Source of the DNA: Argentina anserina
Lineage: Eukaryota > Streptophyta > Magnoliopsida > Rosales > Rosaceae
DNA: 64,000 nt
NCBI RefSeq assembly: GCF_933775445.1
Contig: NC_065877.1
Location: 37,088,694 to 37,152,693 of the forward strand
Direction: 5' to 3'
The position numbers and the translations under genes are program-made. Below the pieces are notes generated by a model. It was not told the DNA's origin and made no database searches. It was given only the letters and a program-made list of their open reading frames with translations. Positions 36,778 through 48,590 of the stretch are shown here, in pieces; within the stretch, counting starts at the first letter, position 1; each line of letters opens with the position of its first letter.

Positions 36778-39396
36778 TCACAACTCACTTTCAGTCTCAT
36801 CGTCATCGTTGCTGCTATCATTTAGGTGCTCTTTCAAGCTCTGGCTATGAGTTTCCCATTTTTCTGACTCCCAAGCTGAGTCGATGTCAGGTAGTTGATA
36901 GTCATCAGGCCTTAATGACAGTTGAAATTCTGGTAGGTCAGGCAAGGCTTGAAGAACCCTGCATCATTAATTAGTAGTGTGTAGTGACATATTAGTTTAG
37001 CTTATCGCGCTTGTATACATCTGTTATGTACTTTTCAGGTGATGACATGGATTTATCATATGAACTTTGTTCCTTACTTCTCTTGTTCTAAGAGGTAGCC
37101 ATACATCTGGGATTTCCTTGCTGCAACTTCAGGGATTTTCTGATGCAAATGCTTCATAGCTCCCCACAGTGGTGCAGCCCTTTAAATTGATTAAGAAGAA
37201 TAGAAAGTTGACATCAAGACAAGTGTATATAGAAGAGTTTCATGCTCTAGCTATTTATGCATATATACACATGTATACCTGGTAACTGGAGCTGCAAGGC
37301 AAAAGGTAAAGCAAGCTTTCTTACTCTCTGATAAAATTTCTTCTGCGGCAAGAAAACAACATACAGCGCTGACATGGCATGATGGCTCAGTACCCTTGTC
37401 AACCATCAGACCATGAAAGTAGTAAGCTGCAGCCTGGTAAATTATATGATAGGTAATAGTTAATTAGAATCGTACAAACCGGAACTAAGGAGATCCAACA
37501 GAAAGTTTTGCTGGTTTGCCAAATAATTTATAGAGTTGAGTTTGAATACGTGATAGGTTGCATTCAGACCTTGGATTCAAGAAATTTCCACTTGATGAAC
37601 CACATATGCTTCTTTCCATACCCGCCATTGATGTGATCGCATCCTGACAAGCAGTGATAAGCCTGATTGCAAAGCAATGAAGAAACACTCAGCTTATAAA
37701 TATGGCATCCTGCAGGACATATAGTCATATACCTTGAAACAAATTCTACACGGTTCTAATTAAGATTAGCTGTAAAATGGCGAGCTAGACTCATATAACT
37801 GCTTGTTCTTAATATATAATAACCACACACCTGGCTAAAATAGCTAAGTTGTTCACAGGCTAGTCTCCTTTTAACTGATAATGTGGCCTTCTGGCAGTCG
37901 ACAGCTAAACCAAGCTGAATTTCAGTTCCCTGAGATAAATTCATCAGTATCAGTATCTTTAAGAATGAATACAAGTATCACCATTCTCCAACTCACTTAA
38001 GTATGATCGATATATTCTGTAACAAAGAAATGCAGTCCAGAACTCCAGATTCCTATCTTTCCTTTCAGAAGTATTGCAAGACTGCAAGTTATTTGGCCTT
38101 TTTTTTTTTTTTACTATAGGGATGTTTGTACACTGAAATCATTAACAGCAGCAAACTGAGTAAAATGAAGTTAAATGAGAAGTAAATATGAAATATGTCA
38201 TACCTGGCCAAGAGTCTGAAACGAAATGGCCTCCAACACACCATCCTGCAAGTCTTTCGGAAAACTTTTCCTGGGTTCACAACAGATATAATGTTATAGA
38301 CTTATAGTCCAATCTATATATCACTCCCAAATTTCTGCTATGTATGCGTCTATGTGAACTAACTCACTTGATATCAGGTGGTATGTGAACCAGTACATCC
38401 CGGACACAGAATTCCAAATACCCTGTTGCCTTGAGCAATAAGTCCACAGCTTCTCTCTTGCAATCTGGACAAAGAGATTATAGAGATAATCGTTAATTAG
38501 TATTCTCAAAGGCATTGAGCAATTGAGCTATACTGGTAATACTGCCTATACACAAAGCCTATTCTAAATATCATTTGTAAGGAAAAAGTTCATACAAAGT
38601 TACAATCTGAGTATTGACCTGAAGATACAGTCCTTATACTAGAGCCAGAATGGTCCTTTGGAATCATCAATGTGTCGGCCTCCGACAACGCAAGCATAGC
38701 CATCATATGAACAACACAGAGTACCTCAAACCAAGAGTTTGCTACGCATGAGGAGGCTTCCTGCTGCTTTATCATAGTATGTTACACTACAGTTAAGTTG
38801 AATCTTCTAATGAAATTAACTTTAAAAAGTAAGTTCTTTTGTTATGTATAAGTAGTCATTCATACTTGTTTCCCGTCCTCTAAACTTCTCCACTTGAATT
38901 CAACCAATCCCTCAAGACCATATTCTAATGCATCAGAAAAGCACTCAGCATTTTAGTAGTATGTCAATGTGAGAGGGAAATAAAACGAGAAACACCATTT
39001 CAAATTGAAAGCAAGGACCTTTCTTCGTGAGGCCAATTAAAAGAGATAAGTATTCCTCCAGCCCTCGGTAAAGTTCAGGTATAGCAGATCCATCTGAAAT
39101 TCAAACAACAACTCCAGTAAATGATCAAATTCAAGATCCAAACAAAAAGAAGAGAAAATAATTAACAGGTAAGTAGTTATGATGCAAAACTAACCGGTGT
39201 CCTCTGCCACAAAGACAATCTGATTCCGAAGTGAAGACAATCTGTCTACAACATCTTTTGGAACTAGGCCTCTGAGCCGCTTTTGAAGATCAGATTGTGC
39301 CGGAATGCGAGTGGACGGGACAAAGACGACAACTTCAGGAACAGTCAACTTCTTCTTAGTTCCAACAGCAGCATATACAGAAGTAGCACACCCCAT
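36778..39396 (-). CDS. BRO1-like domain protein with N-terminal MGC motif
   Basis: Eleven exons (high to low): 39396-39195, 39093-39019, 38924-38866, 38763-38619, 38464-38368, 38270-38204, 37929-37831, 37662-37570, 37433-37279, 37179-37078 and 36958-36778, joining to 424 residues. The start MGCATS offers Gly2 for myristoylation and Cys3 for palmitoylation. Middle blocks EYGLEGLVEFKWRSLEDGKQ, NSWFEVLCVVHMMAMLALSE and FLESKAAAYYFHGLMVDKG match the plant family annotated as endosomal-targeting BRO1-like proteins (At1g73390, At1g17940), which are about this length. BRO1 domains bind ESCRT-III in yeast and animals. The end is acidic. The acceptor of exon 4 is a CAGCAG tandem, so one glutamine more or less is possible. 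Confidence 0.78.
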
Positions 39397-41182
39397 TTCG
39401 GTTTATAAGTTGGTGTCTATCAATGATAGTGGTTTCAAGCTAAGAATAACAACATCCTACAGAATATAAACCAGAGTCATATATACAATGGCAAATGCAT
39501 GCAGCTTTATGATTTGCCAACTAAACATGCACGATGAGATAGGTGTAGGAGCTAGCTAGCGAGGAGATTAAGGAATAGAGGCCTCAGTCCCAGTGGTGTG
39601 TATTAGTGAAGGTGAAAAGCACTCAATTATAGCGGAGGCGTGAATGAGTAACCAGTGAGGCAGATTGAAAAAACCAGCAGGCATGGTGGAATAAAATATA
39701 GATGAGAGTTAGGTATGGAAGCTCAGTGATCAAGACACGTCTCACATGGCGTAGACGTAGAAATCTCATTTCTGCGCCTTAATTTGATAAAGGAGGCGTT
39801 GAAATACATAAACCCTCCGCAGATGGAGGAAGAAGAAGAACGTGAGCGAGCATGTGGCTTCCCAACCAAGGAAGAAGAGATTGTGGGGTCCATATATATG
39901 CACCTTCTTCTTCGATTCGTCTTCGTCTTCGTCTTCATCTTCATCTTCATCTTGATGATTTAATGAATTTACAACTGGCTCCATCGATCGCTCTCTCTTC
40001 TGATCTGGGCCGACATACCAGCCATCTTCCCTTTAGTTTTTACAAACACACTCGTAATCGATCTTAAACCCTCTAGCTAGCAGCTGATCTCCGCGTTCCG
40101 ATTTCACACTTCAGGTTAATTAAAGGATCGATCCATCATTCATTGTACTAATTACCGGTGATTAAGGAGTCCTTATACCTACTAATTATTCTCTTCTCCA
40201 TTCAATGATCGATCAAATTGAATCAATTATAAACCCCACGCATCACATGATAGATCTCCCACATACATCGATCTTCCCATGGGATTTAGGTACAGTTGGG
40301 TTAACGCGTACGTTACCAATAAATCAAATGCCGGATTCCCCTTATTTTAAGAGAAATATAATTATCAACAAGTTGCAGCACCCCAGATTAATCATGCATG
40401 TTACCAAGCATGGATACAACACAGCCTGCTCATTGCCTGGTTTGCAGAGTATGACATCCCGATTACGTGCATTGTCTTAGTAAAGTATATCCATCTAAAT
40501 CACCCAGGTGCATTCTTAATTCATATAAAGTAGATCTACAACCCAATTACTGTACTTAATGCCATCTCATTCTCATAGTTAATTGAGTGTCTCCAGAAAA
40601 TAAGAGATTACAAAGAGTACGTATAAAATTTATGTGTACATGTAATTGTGTATTGTACAGTTGTACTTCTCATAAGAAAAAAGAAAAAGAAAAAGGTACC
40701 ATTGTGTGTCTCTTGACCCAAATCCCTAAAATGAAATGTGAAGGGATCAACAGACCTCAAAATTGTATATATACACGTTGGTCATCGAATTCCTGTTGCA
40801 AGTTGGACAAGTCTTTTCCCGGTGATCGTATTTCGTGTTGTTCGTCTTTTATTTTCTTCTTTAAAAAAACTGACAAAGCCTCATATGTGTACTTGAACCA
40901 TATTATTTTTCCAGACCATACTCTTAACTTTTATTGGCGATTAATTTTACGCAATTTTTTCAGAAATTCTGAATTTCGACGTAACAGAATAAACAGACTG
41001 AAATGCTATTGGTCCAAAATGTCTACTATGACTAGAGTAGGCTGTGTAAGTTACGGAAATGCCCACTGTGGGAGGGTAGGCAAGTGTGAATAAAACATTT
41101 TCTGGAATCGCGAAAGAGCATCCAACTCCCCAAACCAAAACCCTCAGCGACTCCGCCACGACTCTCACAAATCAAATCGGAA
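39397..41182. other. Divergent promoter region, BRO1-like (minus) and TRAP-beta (plus)
   Basis: 1.8 kb without a supported gene. A CTTCGTCTT-type trinucleotide repeat at about 39903-39955 probably lies in the leader or promoter of the BRO1-like gene. The final 100 bp before 41183 would be the TRAP-beta leader. Confidence 0.5.
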
Positions 41183-43329
41183 ATGGCCAGGCCACTGTTC
41201 TTGACTCTGCTCTCTCTCCTCCTCCTCACGACGGCGCTTGCCAGCTCAGACTCGCCGTTCATCGTCGCGCACAAGAAGGCCACCCTCAACAGGCTCAAGT
41301 CGGGCGCCGAGCGCGTTGCCGTCTCTATTGATATCTACAACCAAGGATCTTCGTAAGTTGGCGACTTCCGATCTCAATTATTGTTGCATTTGCTCTCTGA
41401 TTTACAGATCCAGCTTAGCGTTGAATATTTGTTATCCTTTTGCTGTTAGATCCATTCGACCTTTTGCTTGCTTGCATGCTTTGTTATGTATTCACAATTA
41501 GGTTTTTTGCTTGCTGAGCTTTTGATCGTAATGAATTATTCACATCTTTATTGATTACTGGTTTTAATCGTAACTTAGTGATTCGAGTAGTGTTTTTTTT
41601 ATGAGTAGTCCTGTAGAGTCAGTAAACCTGATGCTGTGCTTGTCTCAGTAAGCAAGATTGATTTCAATCATCTTCTTTCGAGATAGTTACAGCTATAGGC
41701 CTAACAATTTCAGTCTTGTTTTTCGCATTATCTTTTTGAATTTGTCTGGTTGCAAAAGGTCAGGGAGTTCATTCGTGTCATAATTTGTATTCTAAGTTGT
41801 GTGTTTATTTATACATTGAATGTGAAATGATTGAATTTGGAACCAGTCGACGCACGGTAGGAATTGTAGGGGAGTGATGAGAATAAGAACCAGCGAGCCA
41901 TTTGACCTTGTGTAGGGAGGATGGGAATTTCATAGATAGTGTGTTCTTAGGTATATAAGTGCATCAAGTGGTAAAATAACTGAGCTACGTTGCTGTCCCT
42001 TCCTGAGATCTCCTCTGAACTGAGCTTTGATCAGCCAACCTCCGCAAACTTTGTTATATTACAGGGGTTGGTTATGGGATTAAGGTCATTACCATGTGCA
42101 TCTACAGAACAACTCAATGGTTAACAGGGTTTGTTTGCATCATGTTAGTTGCTTTACACGTTTCTCTAATTTTTGGAAGTCATTTTTGTGTACGTTTCAT
42201 GTTATTTCTGTATAATATACACGGATGTCTTTATGTGTTCAAGTATATTGGTATTATATAACGCCTTCACATGCATTCGAATTGGTGGTTAAATCCATCA
42301 CAGGAGAGGCACAAATGTGATAACACATTTTGAAAAGTTTCATTTTGTCATGTGAACCAATCTTTCATTTTTGTAATCTCCCACAATTCCACTGTGCAAG
42401 TTTATATCTTATTACATTGATTAATTTTATGTTGATTCTTCATAAATATACATTTTTTGTAACTAAATTGGTGATAACCTGCAATGTTTCATTTGCAGAA
42501 CTGCATATGATGTGAGTTTGAGTGATGAGAGCTGGCCTCGGGATCTCTTTGATATTGTCAGTGGTAATGCTTCCAAGTCATGGGAAAGGCTTGATGCGTA
42601 AGTGCCAGCTGTCCAATATGAATCTTGCTTCTGTGTATGCTTTCGACTTTCGACTTCTTTTGTTTATCATTTCATAATTTTCGCAGAGGTGGCATTATAT
42701 CCCACTCTTTTGAATTGGAGGCCAAGGTGAAGGGAATGTTTAGTGGTGCACCAGCTGTTGTTACATTTCGCATTCCCACAACGGCTGCTCTTCAGGTTGA
42801 ATAGAATGTCCATGGCCCTTGTATATCTGATTCTCTTTTGTTTTTTTAACTACTTATCACGTGGGCTTTTCTTGTTTCTTTAGGAGGCATATTCAACCCC
42901 CATCCTGCCTTTAGATGTTCTTGCTGACAGGGCTCCTGAGAAGAAATTGGAGTGGGTAAGTAGAAAGGCTGCTGCGTTTAAGTGGTATTGCAGATAGCAG
43001 TTATATTTGGTATTCTGGTTGTAGGTAACTTTTCTGGTGCTAACTGAGGTTTTGCTTTGTATTTTCATATAATAATCTCGGCTGTGGGGGCGAATATTAT
43101 CAGACTAAGGTATGATATGTCTTTTCTATGCATTTGGTATACTTTATTGGGTCTTAAGCGATTCTCAATAGCTAATGTCCCTTTCTCATATTGTCCATGT
43201 GTATTTCAGAGGCTGCTGGCAAAGTATGGGTCTCTGATCTCTGTGTTATCCATTGTGGTTCTGTTTGTATACCTGGTAGCTACTCCAGGTAAGTCTGGTG
43301 GTGCAAAGGGAAGCAAGAAGAAGCGCTAG
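41183..43329 (+). CDS. Translocon-associated protein subunit beta (TRAP-beta)
   Basis: Six exons: 41183-41352, 42499-42597, 42687-42795, 42884-42955, a 6-nt microexon 43104-43109, and 43210-43329, giving 191 residues (Arabidopsis At5g14030 is about 195). There is a signal peptide of about 22 residues (FLTLLSLLLLTTALA), a lumenal beta-sandwich with VSIDIYNQGSSTAYDV and LEAKVKGMFSGAPAVV, then a single membrane helix (SLISVLSIVVLFVYLVA) and a basic cytosolic end KKKR. TRAP sits beside the Sec61 channel in the ER membrane and helps some secretory proteins enter. The microexon encodes Thr-Lys. It was chosen because the family has Ala-Lys just before RLLAKYG, and skipping it would delete those two residues. 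The first intron is about 1.1 kb. Confidence 0.93.
43104..43109 (+). other. Predicted 6-nt microexon of TRAP-beta
   Basis: ACTAAG, bounded by ATTATCAG upstream and GTATGA downstream, in phase 0 on both sides. It restores the two residues expected before RLLAKYG. This is an inference from family comparison; a transcript read would settle it. Confidence 0.65.
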
Positions 43330-43994
43330 GCAGTGGAGATGCAACTTCAGTGGGATAGCATATGAGCAACTTGTTATAGCTTCATGCTAACACAGGTTTC
43401 TGCATTGCCGAGTTGATTTCCTCTCAGAGTTAGTGGCACATGTTAGTTGTCTGAAACTTGCAAACGAATAGTTTATTAACAAGTTAGTGTAAGATGAACT
43501 AGCTGAGTCATACAGTGGGCTTGAACCCAAAAGCGGATCTTTGCCATGTCTTATAATCAGTAATTGCTCCATCAGTTTTGGATTCAAGGTTATATTTAGT
43601 GTTTCGTTTTTGTTAAAATGTATGGTTGGCCATGAATACTAATGGATTCAGTCTGGGTTTCTTCATCATGAATTTTTGTTGTACTGGAAATAGTAATTTC
43701 TGGCAAATGGCGACTGCAGAAAGCAGTCTGCGTTACAGTAAACTAATCAGTTTTTGTGTGTTACTCTTCTCGTTTGCCTATTTAGAAATCAGAACAGCTG
43801 CAGTAGCGTAGGGAAGTTGCAACATCTATTAGCTGAAAAGAAATAGAATAGCACAAAAATAAAACATGAAATAGTAATAGTACAATGAAAGAATCCATAT
43901 GCATGCTCTTATTCTATTATGTAATTTCGCGGAAAGAAGGGAACTCAAAATCAAGCAGTCAATAAAACACAGCCAAGGGACTAGCTAGACTAGT
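43330..43994. other. Convergent 3' ends of TRAP-beta and the GEM-like gene
   Basis: No gene is seen. It should contain the 3' UTRs of both converging genes. Confidence 0.5.
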
Positions 43995-45268
43995 CTAGTC
44001 ACCTCCCTTCTTTTGATCATGGTCATGGTCACCCCCCTTCTTATGATCCTGGTTATGTTCAGAAGTAGCAGCAGGCTTCTCATATTGGGGAGGTTGGACT
44101 GCAAATCCAGACGCTACGAAAGTAGATATACTCTCCGTAAGATGCTTGGATGCTTTTTCATAATTGACAAACCCCATGAACCAGAAATCATGGCCGTCAA
44201 TGGTCACAATCTGGAGGTACCTCTCCGTCGCATTCTCCCTCATCATCACTGGATTGATAGTCGCAACATTTGCCAATGGCACCATGACCTTGTAGTAGCT
44301 CCATGTCACCTGACCGGAAGGCGCCGTGAATGACAAGGGCCGGTCGCTGCAAAAAGCGGTGTGGATATTGGACAGGTAAAGAGTTCCGGCGACTGGTCCG
44401 GTGGATGTGGAGAGATAACAGGCGAATGATTTGTGGAGCTTCTCATTGGGGTATGTCGCAAATGTCTGCTTGTACAGAGCCTCAAATCCACCTCCTGTCA
44501 ATGCTTTGGCTTGCAGGTTCATCTTCGCCCACGCTGCTCCCGACACAGATGTCCCTGTTTTCACTGAACAATACCAAACACCAAATTAATCAACTGAGCT
44601 AATTAGTCATCCATGGTTGAAATATAGATAATAATTAAGGTGATCTAAGCAAGGTGGGAGTACGTACGGTTGTGCCAGATGTTGTTGGCCATGGACTCGG
44701 CCTTGTGGCTCCATGAATTGAAGACATTGAGCATTGATTGGGTGGGATTGCTGGAGCTGCTGGCCTTGTTGTTGTGATCGACGGGTTGGTACTGGAGGTA
44801 GGGATAATGGAAGCTCTGTGCTTTTTCCGTACCATCGGCAGCAACTCCCCAGAGAGCTGCCTTCTTGTTGTCGGGGTGACAAGTTGGGACAGCAGGGTGT
44901 CCCATGACGTGAGTCCCCCATTTCTCTGGCTCGTCCTCCGCCGCGGCCTTGGCTTTGAGATCTTGGCCGTCAAAGGTGGGTGGTGCTGCTGCGGGTACTT
45001 GCTCAGATGAAGATGAGGATGGAATATCTTTCTGATGGTGATGATCATGAGGAGGAGCAGGTTGCCATTTTTCCAAGTGGTCAGCAGTGATGGCGGGAGT
45101 TTGAGGTTTAGGGGCTTCTGGTGGAGAAGGGGTTTGATAAAATGGATTGATATCTTCAGGCGCGGGAGTGGGATGAGATTGATGAAAAGGGTTTGCTTCT
45201 TGTTGTGTGAGAGGTGGAGGAATGGAAGGGTACATAGGTGGTTGAGGTTCCTGGTTGCTGTTGTTCAT
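43995..45268 (-). CDS. GEM-like GRAM-domain protein (GEM-like 5 type)
   Basis: Two exons, 45268-44668 and 44563-43995, give 389 residues. The first 170 residues are Pro, His and Gln rich and probably disordered. Then comes the conserved GEM-family block WGTHVMGHPA, HPDNKKAALW and the region ending in NIWHN, followed across the intron by the GRAM domain (about residues 230-310: FACYLSTSTGPVAGTLYLS, FCSDRPLSF, WSYYKVMVPLANV) and a tail with DGHDFWFMGFVNYEKA. GRAM domains bind membranes or lipids. GEM of Arabidopsis links cell division to epidermal patterning, and GEM-like 5 is ABA-responsive (known). The C-terminus has a short repeat of the HDHDQKKGGD kind. Confidence 0.9.
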
Positions 45269-46937
45269 CTTATTCTCGCCTGAAAATCTTCAGAGATTAA
45301 GGAGGAAATCGGAAAACAACAAAGAAGAGTAAACAGTTGGATGAGGTTGGTTTGAATGGTGTTGTGAATTATGAGCGACCATATATATAAAAAAGAGACC
45401 GGTGCTCCTTTGATGACTTTCTAGAAACAAATCAGTTTTATAAATATTGTTGATTTGTTTGGATCATATATAAGGATGGAAAGGGCTACATCGATGTAAT
45501 CGGGTCATGTGAAACCGAAAAGGTTGACTTGTGAATCCAAAAACACGGTTTAATAATGAACATCCGGCTTTGCTTAGCCGTGTTATATATTTTTGTAGCT
45601 TCTTCTTCTTCTTCCTTGCAACAGATCAAACAACATGACTAAGCTACCTTCAGCTTCTAGATAACCTATTGTCATTCGATTATTTCAATTAAGGAACCAC
45701 GTATTTGTTCCACTCTAGGTTGCACGGAATCGGATACGGGTACGTGGAAGCGAAACGTTTGGAAACGCGAAAGCGTGTTTTTCAAAAAATTTAGGAAGCG
45801 GGTACGTTTTGGAAACGTCAAAATAAAAAAAAAATATATATATATAAATTATACAAAAAATAAATATAATAACAAATTTTTAATTTAAATAACTCAAAAT
45901 CTCAAATAAAAAAACATAAAAAAAACCTTTATTTTTTGGAAACTCGCGTTTCCACCGCGTTTCCAATTCAGAAACTCGCGTTTCCACTGCGTTTCCAAAA
46001 CTCATTTTTCTGGAAACACGTTTTCGAACGTTTCCGGGCATTTCCGGCACGTTTCCGGACATTTCCGGCGCGTTTCCGTGTTTCCTAGGTTCCACTCGCA
46101 TTTGGCTGCAACCTCCAATTTCAAGTTAAACGTGATGGGGACTCTGATGAGCATTGTCGATGTACTTGATCCATTATTGGAATTCAGAAAGAGCTAGGAA
46201 TTCAACTGCCAGTTGAAATGCTCTAATACTGTACCACCAATCAGTCTCGATTTTCAAAGGGATTATCTTCTAAGATAGACAAAAAGATTGAGTGCGACTG
46301 GAATTATCCGAGCCAGTTTTCTATTGATAATAAGAGAAGTTCTATCAAAACACACAACTTGTATGGAATAAGACAAAATTAGTGCTTTGTCACATTTGTG
46401 TATGACTCATTATTCTATATCAATTTGGAATAGTGTTGTTCGCATAGAGAGCATAATCTAAATAATGACACACAGGTATACGATCTGCGAAAGCAATACG
46501 CCAATACCTATTCTTGCCTGCTAGCTGTTTCACCAAAGGTATGCAAAGCTGGCATCAACACACCACAAGCACCACTTAGGTATTAAGTTTTCCCGGATGT
46601 TGGGCAATAGTCTTACAAAGTCTGCTTTCAGAGTCTACTTAAGCTACAAACTTTAGTGTTACGACTCACGACAACCATATATTTAGCAATTAGCACAAAC
46701 TTGACCACGGTTAGCAACTTAAACTGTCCCTCACAGCCCCTCGTTGCAAAACTGAATTCTCCTCGATCTCGAATCCGAGAACAATGTTGGGTTTGTAGGA
46801 AGCCCACTGGGCTTTATGATGTGGTCCACAACAGCCTGGACACCACCAAGAATATAGGGACCCACAAACAGGGTATGTAAGTGCGTTTTCATTGGGTACC
46901 AAATTCAGGCGACCCGAGAAGCATTTAGGAAGAAGAG
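45269..46937. other. Divergent promoter region, GEM-like (minus) and CYSTM (plus)
   Basis: 1.7 kb with one hAT-type MITE, listed separately, and no supported gene. Confidence 0.5.
45715..46088. mobile_element. hAT-type MITE, 374 bp
   Basis: Flanked by a perfect 8-bp duplication GTTCCACT (45707-45714 and 46089-46096), which points to the hAT superfamily. The ends are imperfect inverted repeats: the left begins CTAGGTTGCACGGAATCGG, and the right read backwards begins CTAGGAAACACGGAAACGCG. Both arms are full of CGTTTCC/GGAAACG motifs around an AT-rich core. It has no coding capacity. It lies between the GEM-like and CYSTM genes and could carry promoter elements, though nothing here shows that. 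Confidence 0.88.
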
Positions 46938-47889
46938 ATGAGCTACCACCAAGCACCTCCTCCGCCGCCACCAGGCATCAATCTTCTTCGTCTTTCTCTT
47001 TGTATTCCGATCTCATCTATTTAGTTTTAACCAATCATTTAATACCTTCTTGTGTCTATGTAATGAAGGCTACCCGTATCCCCCACCGGGTTACCCATCA
47101 GCGCCGCCGTACGAAGGCTACCCGCCGCCACCTCCTCCGGGGTATTCTCCTCACGGATACGGCCCTCCACCGCCGCCGCCGCCGCCGTACGAGGGGTACC
47201 AAGGGTATTTCAACGGGGGCTACCCTCCTCCGCCTCCGCCGCAATACCAGCAGCACTGCCACCACGATCATCACCATTACCAGGGTCAGGATGATGGCTG
47301 CATCTCTTTCTTCAGAGGCTGGTTTGTTTCGTTTACTTTCTTTTCTGCTTTGTTCTTGTTTTACATGAAGTCATTAATCAAATGGGTTTTATCTTTCAAT
47401 GTCATATTCAAATAGCTTGGTTTGCTCTGTGAAATACTCATTTGATTTTTCTGCTAAATCTACGATGTAACTGCGACATTTTTATCGGAACTAGGGAAAG
47501 TAGAATAGATCCTTCAAACTGGCTGTGATCTTAGCCCTCATTTGTCTAGCACGGCAGAGAATACAAAATGAATAATAACATGCTGTTCTAATGATTTGGC
47601 ATTCATAGCGTATTCTTCTAGAATTTGATCTTTGGCTCCTCTGTTGATTACCTTTACTATATCTGTTCTTCCAGTACGATAAATTGGAGGGAGGGGTTTG
47701 TAACTTTCCGGTAGCTTTCTAACTTTTGGGTTGCTAGATCCAACTTATAATACCTGTTTTGAGGCTTCGGTTTCGTATCGACTATAATGTTTCGGTTATA
47801 CAACGGAACTAATGACTTCTTTCTTTTACCTGTCCAGCTTTGGTGCGCTATTCTGCTGTTGTTTGCTGGAGCAGTGCTGCTTCTTTTGA
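46938..47889 (+). CDS. CYSTM protein (cysteine-rich tail, Gly-Tyr-Pro repeats)
   Basis: Three exons, 46938-46974, 47069-47321 and 47838-47889, give 113 residues. The protein begins MSYHQA, then has proline-rich repeats with GYPP-type units, a His-rich stretch, and ends with DDGCISFFRGC across the second intron followed by a cysteine-rich hydrophobic tail (GALFCCCLL, ending EQCCFF). This is the CYSTM domain, found in small stress-related plant membrane proteins. The first intron as drawn starts with GC (after CACCAG) and ends with AG at 47068. A GT site 15 bases further would also keep phase but adds unlike residues. The two-residue Gly-Tyr continuity across the junction favours the GC reading. 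Confidence 0.78.
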
Positions 47890-48590
47890 TCATGAAGTGA
47901 TGGAAGGCCGAAGACATGATTTATTTCTCAAGTTTGTCTATGTTTGATGTTATATCCTGGACGAACCGATGAACAATCTGCTGCATCTTTACATTCATAG
48001 AATTTGCATCAGAGTATATGGCTCTGGTAATGATTGTTTTGCCTCCTATGTGATTATTAAGTGAAACGTTTATGGCACATTGTTGATGTGTATAATGTTA
48101 TAAGATCAAGAAGAACAAGTGGTTTATGACCTTATATATCCGATAGCTTGTAAATCTTAATAAAATATGACATTATGTTGTTACATCCAGTTCGAAATAT
48201 AGAGATCTCCAAGACCTGGTTAGGAAATATGAACACAATCGGGAATAGGCCAGCCAATAGGGTAATATATTTGATATTACCTTCAGAGCGTTCTGCCGTT
48301 ATTTCACACAAGTCGAGCTTATACCAAATCATCAATTGAGAGCGGTAGTTTCCTTGAATTCCCTTGCGCATTGTTCAATCTTCCTAAAAAATAAGATAAT
48401 GACACTGAACGCTCATCCATCATCAACCAACTGATTTGAATCTATTCTTATCACCAAAAGTTACAATATCCGAATTCAAACTTTTTATCACTAATACAAA
48501 TGTTGGATTATGATCTGCTAATAAGTAACCAAAGTGCTTTATAACAAGAAAAAAAAATTGACAGTCTAAATAAACAAGAGAAGCAGGCAG
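47890..48590. other. Convergent 3' ends of the CYSTM gene and AFB2
   Basis: No gene is supported. It should contain both 3' UTRs. Confidence 0.5.

Noticed and set aside
44645..45048. Alternative frames over the GEM-like first exon
   Set aside because: They overlap the conserved GEM-family sequence in the correct frame and are shadows.
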